Source of the DNA: Anarhynchus alexandrinus
Lineage: Eukaryota > Chordata > Aves > Charadriiformes > Charadriidae
DNA: 64,000 bases
Assembly: GCA_008711295.1 (NCBI GenBank)
Contig: VUYV01000229.1
Span: 724,738 to 788,737, forward strand
Direction: 5' to 3'
Shown: positions 27,601 to 39,900 of the stretch, one piece after another
Layout of the letters: each line of letters begins with the position of its first letter
Position numbering within the stretch: the first letter of the stretch is position 1
The notes under the pieces: model-generated
What the model was told of the DNA's origin: nothing
The model's input: the letters and a program-made list of their open reading frames with translations, nothing else
The model's database searches: none
Made by a program: the position numbers and the translations under genes

Positions 27601-30600
27601 AAGCTAAGCTAGAGTAGGAAAAAGTCAGTAGGCGCTATTTTCGCATAAAGTTTCCTATGGTAGATTCATGGCAGACGCGTTATGACCAAAGCAAAAGTAG
27701 GTAGAGGCAGGCACAATTAGGGAGAATTAACGTACCAACAAGAACAGCACTGGCCATAAGTGCAGTATAACACAGTGAAATGAAATTCACAGTTAATTTA
27801 TACATCGGTATTTCAACACAGCAAAGCGCACCCCATTAAAGTTTGTTTTTCCTCGGGGAACGCTGGAACACAGGACAACTGTCGCCTATTTCCCTACCTG
27901 GAACAGCCACACTGGGAAAGACTTGTACAGTCTTCGTATGGGTTTGAGGGGAGGGAAAAGACAAGAGAATGACCAAATCTAAGTGTAAAGATGTTATTCA
28001 TACACACCTGATATCCACTGCAGAGCCCTCTGAGCGTTGCTTCACAACTACAGTGTGCAACACTGGCTTATTATTAGCAAAATCTTTTTTCCAGAAATCC
28101 AAAGACTTAGTCCAAGTTATAATAGAATACAGAGGTATATGACCTTTAAGACGTCCTATTCATTTACCATAACTCAACAAAGCTTCAGGTGACGCTTACA
28201 TTAAATGCCAGTTGCCCAGTCCAAAAGTCCAAAGGACCCAGAATTAGCACCACCACCCCCACCCTCCCCGCCAACGCTACACTTCAAAGGGAAGCAAACC
28301 TTCCCATGCCAGCCAAATACTCCTGTTGAACTCCGCTAAAATCTGCCTGCTGGACCCGGGATGATAGAAACTCCAGGAAGAAACGAATGAAGACTTCCAA
28401 GATACCTTCCCCAAAGAGAACATTTGAAATATTCAGCATTATGCAGCATTAACATCTGATGGGACAAGTTTCTCAAGGAGAAGTCTTAGAAAGATGACGC
28501 TGCTTGAGTGGAAAGACACAGAATTTCTGATTTTGGGGGCCAGGCTGGAGTCCTAACTCTAATTAAATTCTAATCTGCTTTTCCCAGGTTTCATAAAATG
28601 CTGTCTCAAATAGGCTTATCTTCCAAGAAGTGCAGCATGATCTGCTCATTAAAGAATCTGTTACAATGAAAACACATTAGTACTAAAGCCATAAAAGACT
28701 GAGGAAATTATGGACATTCTCCCCCAAACTAGTGGATTGTCCTAATAGCACTTTAAAAAAAAATAAATTGTACATTCGCAAGTCTGCTTGAAAAGTGGGA
28801 ACTTGCTGTTTAAGTGTTTCTTCAATGTTATCTCCATTTTGTTCTTTAATTAATAAAAGGATACATGCACTGACATTATAAACACTAATTTGCTATTTAG
28901 CATCCCAAATTAGGAAGCATAAACATTTATGCACTTCATTAAACACTACCTAAGAACATTTTGAGATTAACAGGAGACAAGCTAGGCTGTTAAATGCGAT
29001 TTCAGAATACACATAAGCCACCGTAGAAAGACACTCCTCCACTCCCATCCCTCGCCAGGGATGCTCCCCGGCCCCATCCTATTGGCACCAGCCCTTAACG
29101 AAACGACCCTTGGAAATCAGGGAGATCTGACACATCTGCGCAGTCACAAGTGCCAGTTTAAGGGAAGGACCAGGAATGGAGGGACGTGAGCAGCGAAAGC
29201 GGGGCGTACCTGTTTGGCAGCAGGGCATACTTGGATCGGCACAAGCCAATCGTGACATTGCACTTTAGAAAGCATAAAATACCCACGCCCTGAATTAAGA
29301 CATCATTTAAGCACATGTGGTGTAGAGGAGGAGACAACGTGGTGTTTTTCTCCATCTCTTCTAAAACAGGCAGTGCAGTTCTAGCTCGCCTCCTCCTCTC
29401 CCTTCCACTCTTTCCCCCATCCTTCCACCCCAGCCTTGTGTTGCTCCTCTGAAGTTATCTACGCATACAGGACACCAAAACAGGTTTAAGGTCAGGGTAT
29501 CCCAGCGCTACAGGAAGATGATAAGAAATGGCAAGTCTTTCCAAACTACAGGAAGGAAAACTTCAGTGGTAGAAAAGGAACAAATGCTGATACTCGGGAA
29601 CAGAGAGCCTGAAAGGCAGATAATCACATCTGCGGGCGTAAAATAAATGGAAGGTTAACTAAGATCACTAATATAACAAATCCTCAAAATTGATCAGCCC
29701 AGACCTCTACAAACCTTATTCCCCAAATCCTTCATGAAACAAGACTTAAGGCTATTTTCTTTCACTTACAATCAGGTATAATTCAGACCCACAAAAAATT
29801 ATTCCTTATAACTTTGTATTGCAAATCTAACTTCAATGTCGAAAATTATTTTTATTTTTGATTTAAATTTGTGCTAAAAGCGTCCATCGTTAAATCATGG
29901 ACTCAGATGAAATGGTACTAAATTTTCCATTATACATAATCTTGCCATAGTGTGGCAATCTTTAAGTCGATTGAAAATACAAATACACTAAAAATATAAC
30001 GTTTCAAGAAAAATAATATGGACATACTGAAGAGCTTTGTACCAGAACCAGAAATCTGAAAAGTGCCGTGGTGCCTGAAAAAAAACTGCTTAATGGTTTA
30101 TTTTTTTAAATTCATTATCATTATTTTACAGCTTACAGCTCTGTGTTCTTTGTTGTTTCTGTTTTTGGTTTTTGGTTTTTTTTAAAACTATGACAGCAAT
30201 GGTGATACAACTACAAGATAATAAGTGAAAAAGAAGCTTTCTTTGTGTGTTTTTGACCAAATATATTGTTAGAGATCAAAACAAAGGTTTATAAAAACAA
30301 ACGATTAAAATTTCAGTTCAGAAAAACACTTCGTAAAATACAATAGAACTCTTTTCAATAGCAAAGTGGATTTTGTACAATTCTTCCTTCTAAGCAGATG
30401 TTTAATGCAGCCTGGATCCACTAACTCCAGTAAAACAAAACGTAGGCAAAAGGGGTTGGTGTTCACATTATTACAACCTATATACAGAACCGCAGGTAAC
30501 ATACTGCAACTTATTGCAAAAAACCTTTGAAAAGTCACTGTTTCGTTGTAGAGTGGACTTACAATATATCTTACATTATTTAAAAGCAGGTTACACCATA

Positions 30601-30732
30601 GAAAGGCTTTTGACAGAACGGCTCAAAAAATGTATCAGTTATAGGAGGAGAGTAACGCTTCAAAACAGTTTCTCCCACCAGCAAAAACGCCACACAAATA
30701 AGAAAAACAACACTTAAGTAAAACACTAAGAC

Positions 30733-30738
30733 TTTATT
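30733..30738 (-). terminator. BEND5: Candidate BEND5 poly(A) signal AATAAA
   Basis: TTTATT on the plus strand is AATAAA in the sense direction, starting 14 nt after the stop codon. It is followed about 15-50 nt later in the transcript by GT- and T-rich sequence (GTGTTTTAC, GTGTTGTTTTTC, TTTGTGTGG), as expected of a cleavage and polyadenylation site. This would give an unusually short 3' UTR of about 30-45 nt. Further AATAAA hexamers occur downstream, so a longer form is possible. Confidence 0.6.
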
Positions 30739-30751
30739 AAAAATCCAAAAT

Positions 30752-30912
30752 TTATTGCAAATTGTACTTTGCACTTTCCCTCCTTTCTTCATTTTTACAT
30801 GATTTATTGATATCCATGATTTTTTCACAGATGTACTTGTTGACTTTGGAGAGTCTCTGTGCAATTTCAGTTTCATCCACAGTTTCTTGTGCTATTCTAT
30901 CATACAAACATT
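30752..30912 (-). CDS. BEND5: BEND5 coding exon 6, C-terminal part of BEN domain and stop (residues 364-416)
   Basis: The exon starts after a strong pyrimidine tract (T run followed by CTCCCCAG) and encodes ECLYDRIAQETVDETEIAQR, then LSKVNKYICEKIMDINKSCK, NEERRESAKYNLQ and a TAA stop at 30754-30752. It contributes the last helices of the BEN domain, with the conserved CLYDRIA and KYICEKI elements. The reading frame stays open upstream into the intron, but that part matches nothing in BEND5 and is separated by the acceptor. Confidence 0.96.
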
Positions 30913-33900
30913 CTGGGGAGAAAAAAAAAAAAAAGAAGAGAGCCATTAGGATATTTTTAGAAAAGAATACAGCCCTGAGTTGGGCTAACAACTCAAGAGA
31001 CAACACTGCGTAAGCACTGTGTATATTTGTTGCAAGACAACAGAAACTTTCGTCGATTCACTGGCTATCTTGTTAAAGACAAGATTTTTCACCAGGCTTG
31101 AATCTTTGGCATGACAACTTCCAGTTATGCTGTGACTACATTAATAGGCTTTTTATACAGAAACAAGGCTAAATCCAAACTTTTCGTGTCAGCCTTGCCT
31201 GCCTAACTCTTGATTTGTCTATATCTCCACAGCAGATTTAGAATCTTTTCCCAGGTGAACGGTCTCACTAGAACTGTTGTTATCTACAGTTCCCTGTGAG
31301 TCACTCCTACCATCACACCTTCGAGACAGTAAGTGAATGATAATGGTTAGGAAGAGAAGCAGTAACCAGTAAGAGAAGACATTAACTGATTTATTTAATT
31401 TTTTTAATCTGTTCAACATACATTAATATCTGTATCTTTATCAGACACCCTGTCCCTGGGTGTATTTCACTTTTATTAGTAGATTATTCAGGGTGAGAGC
31501 CATCTTCTCGCACATTTGCACGATACATTTTGTGAACTTAACTGGAACACCAAAAGCAAGCAATAGTAATAACTGCAAAAGCAATGAGGGCAATGGAAGT
31601 TGAGATAACTCTGCTCCGCAGAGTCGGTAGTTCGGTGCCAGAATCCTGCAGAGGTTACTGAAATCACAGGTGATGCCACACACCCAACTCCTTAGTGACA
31701 GGCAGGTTTGGGGTTTTTTGTTTTCATAACCAGAACAATGTATTTTGTTGTATAGGTTTCCCAGATTGATTAAACAGAGTCTTTTCCGCTTTGCCTAGTA
31801 ATCTATTCCAGTAGCCATTTATTGCTTCACATACAGAAAGCCATAGAGATTATCGCTTAATTAACATGGTTTATAACATTTCTAATGCGTCATATTAAAA
31901 AGTTATGAAAATTAAGTACTATGCATGCTTTGTAGTTCATTTTGAAACCTCTCAGAAGTTTTATAAAAGGTTATTTTGCATTAACAAGGTTTATAACAGT
32001 GCTCATGCATCATACTTTTTATAATTTCTTTATCACATACTATACAGTAGGGATTTTTAAGAAGCTAGAGATATCAGACACATTAAGAGCTTATGCTGTC
32101 GTTCAAAAATCTATTTGAAATAAGTTAGTCTGTGTCAACAGAATGATAAGAACATCTAAAACAACGTGAATTTTATGTTGTAAGATATCCTGAATGTAGA
32201 ATAAATAAAACTAATCAGCATACAGCCTGGCAGCTGAAATGCTGATCATCAGTAAACTATGACGTGAAATACAATATCTAAGAGGCGGCATGTCACCGAG
32301 AACCTGAAGAAAGCCAGTGTGTTTGTAGGACATAATCTTGTACTACAACAAGCTCAGGAATACTCCCAGGTTGCGGCAACTACACCCAGTAAGGTGAACT
32401 TCCAGTAAGTTAGTTTAGCCACAATGTCAAGGAAAGAACCACTTGACAGAACTCATTCACCAATTATGATTCTTAAAGTCAGTGTGACCCAGACAGATCC
32501 ATGACCATCACAGTTTTTCCTCTTTCACTTCTATGAGGGACTGCAGAAATAGCAGTTTAGTAGTCACATAAGGATGTTGGCTTAGGGGCTCTGAAGAGTG
32601 ATTTGGGGGTTCTGCTTCTTCATTGTCTTTTGGCTTTAGAGGAACATACAGATACCCCTTTGTACTTATGACTGGACCAAAAATTCAAGTAGACCTCAAA
32701 GACCTAACAAGGAGCTTTACTTCTATCTGTGATGCCTGATCCAAGTCATTGGCCACGTAAACTCTAATTTCCTCACATATCACCATTTGTTCACTTGCTA
32801 CTAATTTTTTTTTGGTTTGTTTTCTTCTCCATTTCTCCATAATGTAATAACTTCTTATTTGATCACTTCCAGCTCTCCAGGAAACACTGCTGGCATGATG
32901 GGGCAAGACCTGCTAACATTGATGCAAATGCAAAGGACACAACAACATGGACAATCATGGTTACGTGCTACCCAGCTACCACTGAGACAGGAAGTCTGTC
33001 TGCTGCCACCCAAAACATTGGCCATGCAGTTTAAATGGTTCAAGAGGAGACTGTACAGTCTCGAGTCTAACAAAAAGGCAGTCAAAGACAAGGTGAAATA
33101 AAGACTGGAAAGCGGAACATGGAAAACCAGGGAGTGGAACTGTACAATTCAAATGAGGGTTGAGGCTGGAAGCAAAGTATGACAGAAAACACAGAAAAAC
33201 AAGGAAATTGGGAAGAGCTGAATTGCTGGAACGTGTAAAGGTACAGAAGAGAAGAAAGGGAAGGGCCCCATCTGCCTCTCACCATGTACCCATTGGAGGG
33301 TACTCCCAAACTCAGTGTAGTCAAAACAAGGGGAGTCAGAAGAAAGCTATCATTTAAATGGCTCAAGTAACACAGAGTGGCCCTCACTGACGCAGAAGAA
33401 GATACTCTCACATAGACAACCTTGCCAGCAGTGCTGAGGGGCGACAGCCTCCAGCAGGGAGACTAGAAAGCTCTTTGCAGCGGGCCAGTGAAAAATAACC
33501 CTTTTTGCTGCATCTTTGTAAGTGTGCATCTGGGTAGCCAATTCTGTTTGCCATTGGGAGCTGACAAGGGTAGCCACAGCCACAGAGTGGATTCCTTACG
33601 TGGCATTACCTTACTACATGTTTTAGGATTGCACCAGGTCCCAGCCAGAACTAGAAAATCAGTACTGCACTTCCACATATATTCTTAAAGCAAATTAGTA
33701 AAAAAAAAAACAACCCCATGTCTTTTACTCATTTCTTAGAAACTAAGAATGATGACAGTACAAAGATCAGTTTCCAACTTTTCCCAAGCAACACAGACAC
33801 ACGCACACACTCAAACTGGAATCATATTTCCTTCTTCCAAAACATGGTACTTGCAAGGCAGATTACAACAGCTCTTAAAGAGTTCATAGCTAAGAGCATA

Positions 33901-36900
33901 TAGCAACTAAGAACAGGAAATACAGAATAATGAAACTAAATCAAATAGGGAGATTTCTTTCAGCCCTACTGCAATTTAGGATGGACACAAAACCTAAAAA
34001 TCCAATTTCAGTATGTATTCCATGAGGAACTGACTCAGTTCTGACTTAAAAAGAAGCCTGAAATACCAAGAGAGACAGAAATGAATGCAAAACACAAGCA
34101 TGGTGATACAAAGGGACTGAAATTCACTATTCATTTTCAATAAAGGAGAAGGCCTTCTCTCTCTCAAAGCACTACACACATGGACTCAGGCTCGCAGTTA
34201 GTGAAAGTGTCATTGCAAGTTTTCCTGCCAGACAGGTCAGTGATTTACACTTCCTGTTCAAATTCCAGTTCAAGTGCAACAATTAATTTTTACTGTTTCC
34301 ATTTTCTCCACTTAGAAGGGTAACACTATTCTTTCTCGCCTTTAAAGGTATGCGTATTTTTATAGTCACAGCTATAATGGTTTCTGTGCCTCATGCCAGA
34401 GTTGGTTACGTTCTGGATGAAAGAATGTGGTAAAGCTACTCTCAGGCTTGTTAAAAGGAATATATGCATTTTAAAAAAAAATCACTATGTTGCAAATGAA
34501 TTCCAGAACAACGTGCTGTTCTCCAGGCTCAGAGTCCTGTCCTGCAAGTGGTTCAAAGTGATGACCTTCTTGAACCTTACTGCAGTACAACTCTTCAGCT
34601 GTGAAGCCCTGCACTGCGCGCAGCTATTGCAATGTGTTGTACTTGGCCTGAATACGTATGCGCTTCACAATGCAATAGCAATTTGAATTACATTTTTTTA
34701 ATCAGTTAATTTTATATGAGCTGAAAAGAAGCATCTTTCAACTCAGTGATTAATAGTTAAACTCCAAAGCAGGAAGCAAAAGTTTTCAAATAACCTACCT
34801 CTGACAATGCTTAATTTGTGAGGTGAGAGAGGTGGCTTGGGAACGGCATCTTTCTTTTTTTTGGTTGCAACTCCTGTGACACTTCTGTTCTTGAGAACAT
34901 CTGTTCCCCAAATCATAACCGCTAGATTTTTTGTATACTTTGAATCTCCTTGTGTTACTTGCAGCTGGTGCCATTTCTCCTCATCTACCCAAATTCCACT
35001 GCCAAGATGGACCTAGAAGGTAGTAATAATAACAACTTATCTATGGTATGTAGCACACAACAGTATCCAAGTGCTGTAGGAACATTAATATTAGGTACTA
35101 TAATAACAGTAATTAGGGCTGAACAAATCCATTTTGCCTAATTCTGAAACTTCTCCAACTTTGTGGGTCAGGGAGTTCAAGTCAACCTCTTACATAATAT
35201 AGTTCCTCTTCCTTTTTTGTTCTCAGTTCTTCTTACTCTACTTTTTCGCCCCCACATAGCCTATCGCCTGAAAGACTATATTCAGGAACAGAGACAGAAG
35301 AAGAAACAGTAAACACATCCAGTATTATAAAGGTATGCACAGCATATAAACCAAGCAGTTGCACCAGCCTAATTCAGGAGTAAGATGAAACATTGTCTTC
35401 ACTGTGAAAGCTTCCCTTTGGCCAAAACAGACTTTACCGAAAGCATATTTTGGGGGCAGTAGAGAGGGAAATACTTCCTAAGTTGTATCCAGTACCTGTT
35501 GGTAAAATTCAGCCTGATTGTTTAAAGTAACCAGAACGCTTGAAGGGATTGAGAGCCACAATTTCAATGTAAGGCAAGAGAGTTAGGAAGTTTCATAAAT
35601 TTCCGATTCTATCACGAAGTTTGCCTATCATGTACAATCAGTCTATCCAGGCGAATACTGTTTTGTGGTAAGGCAATGACCCGTTGCTGCGACATCATAA
35701 ACTTTCCATTATGCAGACAATGGGGAGCAGAGATATTTCATTGAAGCAGTAAAACAGGATAATATGGGTACTGGGAAATGCCGTGTGAAGCCATTGTAGG
35801 ATCTCCAAAAGGAAGCTGCTTGAGTCTAGTTGTGCTTTTAGTCTTGCTCAGCATTGACTATGCTGGCTTGACTTCCACAGAGCTACCCCGTACCTCTACC
35901 CCAAGCTTCCCAGTGCTCCAGAATTCAGCTGAATGCAGGATGAGAATCTGAGGACCATCCTTAGGCTGGCAGTACATATGTTTGAGCTGATAGTCCTGAT
36001 GATAATCAGGACACCGTCAAGCAACAACAAGGAAAATAACTCCACTAGTAATCAGCACGGGTCTGACATGAGTGCAACCAGGACGCAAACGCCGGCCCTG
36101 TGTAGAACCACAGAGAATACTTTGTACCTTGTATGTCTATGCTCCTAATTCCGGTGCAGACACCTGAACTGCCTCTGCACACAGAAAGCTTTGTTCACAT
36201 GGTGATGAACTTCGTTTGGTTGGACCCACACTTGCTCATCACGCATGACAAGCTAACGCGCATGACCTAGCTATTCTAATTACTGACACGAGTTCACTGC
36301 ACTGGAAAGGAAGAAGATAGAACTTACTTTCAGATAATTCTGTAAAAGTGCAAAATACCAAAAATATGTATCAACTGGGTTGTTATATCCAAAATTTAGA
36401 TTTCATAAAATCTGATCAAATGGAGGTTCTTTCTGTAACGCTAACCCTTTAATAAAAACTTACTGCCTCCTCACGATTAAAAAAAAATAATCCTGTGAAC
36501 AAAATTCTATGGCAAAACTTTATTAGGAGACTCTGTTTGCCTTAACTGTTTTACTCTTAGTTTTTCATGGTTTTACTCCTTTCATGTGGCATTACATAAA
36601 CAGTGCCTGCTACCCATACAGATCTGAACAGTATCACATAAGTCCCATTAAATGCAATGAAAACTGGACAAAGCTACTGTAAAATTTTATATACCCGTAA
36701 TTTTACTGCCTGTATTCAACCAAAAGCCATTTTTCCTGTAAATGGAAACCTTCTTTAATTATTAATGAGGGCTATAACCCAGAGAATTTTTTTATTACAA
36801 CAGCATCCTTCAAAAGCAACTAGTTTTTTAAAAGCTTAAGTAGAAAAATATGAATGGTTTGGCTACCAGCTACCTTATAAAAAACAAATGAAAAGTCTAA

Positions 36901-39900
36901 CTTCCTCAAAGTATAAAACCGTAAAGCAAGCTGCCTCTCCTGCAGAATTTTCTACGTTAAAGGGATTCTAAGAAGCTTTTCACAAGTCCACATGGTATTC
37001 AGATTTTGTAATGGACAGAAATGGAACTAGTAATATGCATAACATGAACATCCCTTTTTTTCCTTCCTTCTCTGTTGTTGAGCCTCTTCATAATTGCTTT
37101 AAAAAAATTCACACTCTTGGTGCTTTCTACACATTTTGTAAGACAACTTCAAACAGAGTGATCAGTCTGTGCTCAGAAAACAATCATGTTACAGTTATAA
37201 TTCAGTTTGGTTTGATCTTGGAAAAGTTATCTGTAAAAATGAGTATAAGTTACTTAGAAAATGACTAAGATTAGGAATGTTGTGACATGCCAAATTTTGG
37301 ATATCTGTATCACATTAGTTGCAGAGACTGCTGTATTTGATCAAAAATCTGATTCCCCTCTGCCAAAATCAGGGTTTGCCTTTGCTAAAGATTGTTTAGT
37401 CTCTTAAACTACTACATTATTCATTAGCTTTAAGTTATTTAAAAGAAAACAAGTTACAGCAAATATTTTTAATATTTATGATTCAGACAGCTCATCTCTT
37501 CTTTGAACATGCTTCATTTATTAGAATAAGTTATCACTGGTATGAAACACCTATGGTAACAGCAACTACGTGACAGACAGCCACAGACACAGAAATCTTA
37601 TGTCTCCCTTTTTCTATTTCTAGCACTGTTACGGCAAGGAATTTAATCTGTCCATGTCTCAGTTTACCTCTCTGTAAAACAGGCTCGGTACTGTTTCCTA
37701 TTACTCCCAAAGTTACGGGAAGCTTACTCTGCTCCAGATTCAGAAGCTGTTTCCTTCTTGCTGGAAGAGCTGCCCCATGGGCCAGACCCTTGGCTTGATG
37801 AAATCAATGGGAACTTTACCCCCAATTTCAGCAAATGCAGGATCCAACTTCAAGCACAACGTAACAGAAACAACAGCAAATTCAAAGCAATGCTCACCAC
37901 TGTAACTGTGCTAATGTGCAATATATCTAAAATGTATCTCAGAAGATGAACTCTTTTTTTCTTTTTCTTAGTTCTTCTTTTCTTTAAATGAATGCCACAG
38001 GCTCTTTTTCAGTAACTCTGTTCTCCCTCTGGAGGGGAGAGATTTATCTGCTTTGAAAGAATCCTACTAAGATCAAATCTGATGCCACAAAGGACAAGAT
38101 TTCTAAAAAAGTATTTCAATTACTCTAGTGGTGCATGTCAATAAAGAAGTAATGAAAAAAAGGCATAAATAAGGAAAATTGGAAAAAACACTCTCCAACA
38201 CCCTAAATAAACGATTAGTTCACATTTCTGGCATCTGAGCTGGCTGAAGCCCCAATAAATAGGCAAACTTAAAAAAAAGACCAAAATTACAAAAAGGAAA
38301 TTAAAGAGATATTAATAGCTGTAAAGACAGAGAAAACTTCAGCAACAAAGTGCCAAGAAGCTGGCAGATGAAGTAAAGGTGCCGGAAAAGCTGCATACAA
38401 ACACTAAAGAATGTGCCCTATCCCACAGACCTTAAGCGGGAAAAAAGGTGAACCAAACTCTCACAGTAATATATGCTGTTTTCATTGCACAAATATACAC
38501 AAAATATACAAGCAAATGACATATGTTAAATATATTAGGCAAGAAAAGCTACCTGAACCAAATATCTGTCAAACTGCCAAGATCATACTATTTTTCACAT
38601 ACATTTTGCCCTCAACAATTATGTTGAATTTGACTTCAAGAATGACAGACACTTGTGCAGTCAATCTTGTAACACAGATCTGAAAATGTAATATTCATGC
38701 TATTCCATCAGTAATTACGCTGTATGCCAAAGCTGAAATGAACATTTCCTCCTAAGAAGTTCTCAGCTTATGGTACCGAATGCATACGTATCCTAAGAAA
38801 CTGGATCTGCAAAGGCAATTCTGAAGGGCATACAGTTTTGTAGAAGAAATATAATGTTCATTTAATGATAACGGCAACAGCTATAAAAGCAGGCCTCGGT
38901 AGATGAGCGGACAATGTGTTAAACATGTCTGAAAAACTATCTGTCAGGTTCAGGCAAACTGTAGCTAGGTGTTATTTCACCAGCTTCATAAAAGTACCTG
39001 GAAAGTAGCACTACATCAGCTCAATTCAGTGGCAACGTTATTAGCAGGTTCAAGGGAGCCCATTTATATTCCAGGGTTCACAATTACCTACTGGACTCCA
39101 CTTCAACCAAAACATGAAGGTTTCTCTGCAATATGACTACAGCACATTAAAAACATTAAAGACCTTTTAGGAAAAAGCATTTCTTGTAAATAGACTAATG
39201 TAACTTTATAATGTTGGTTACTGACTTTGGTCAATATTTGGTGGATTTATGTATGTCACCAATGGAAGACTATGCCAATGTGCTTGTGCACGGATATTTA
39301 ATAATTATATTCCTTGTGTTACACAGCATTCAATGCTATCATTACTGAGGATAATTTTCTAAGCTGTTTGTATTTGTGTAATTTCATCGCTTTCCTCAGC
39401 ATAATAGCATGCCTTTATAAAAACTGAGGAAGTTTGTATAAGCTGCTACCATGCAAAACCCCTGAGATCATGAAAATTCCACAAGAAAATCACCTGATGG
39501 ACATTTACAAATTACTCATGCTATATTTAATTTAAAATACCTTTCCATTCTCGAGAATATACTTGTCCATTACTGGAACAGGGGCAGGATAGTACGTTGA
39601 TGTATTTGCTTCCTCACTGAAGGTCTTCTGTACCTCAGGTTCAGGCTCAATTGTTTCTGGTTTTACTTTTTCAAGCTCAATGGCAGGTCCTAGACAGTTA
39701 AGAAAAGAGAGCTGTCTGCTATCTCAGAGAACACGAATTCAATCACTTCATCACCCATGGTTAGCATAAAACAACACATCAGTCATGTTCATTTTAAAGT
39801 TAGAAAGAGTCTAAACGAAAATCCTACTTCTGAACGGCAATGCTTTATAAACATTAAAATGTTTAATTTAAATGTTTAATTTTATTCTTAAAGCATATGG

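Larger units (their letters stand above)
15001..30712. other. Gene-free flank downstream of BEND5, right part
   Basis: No coding exon, RNA gene or intact mobile element is recognisable. A MIR-like relic and a 37-T tract are listed separately. AT-rich unique blocks rich in TAATTA-type cores (about 21.6-21.96, 27.1-27.3 and 28.8-28.95 kb) could be regulatory, but nothing in a single sequence can prove this. If the human arrangement holds, this whole flank could be intron of AGBL4. Confidence 0.65.
35013..39540 (-). other. BEND5: BEND5 intron 4 (about 4.5 kb)
   Basis: The intron is AT-rich and contains no recognisable gene. A MIR/L2-type relic is visible near 37.64-37.73 kb, and a weaker MIR-like segment lies next to the exon 5 acceptor at about 35.02-35.10 kb. 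Confidence 0.88.
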
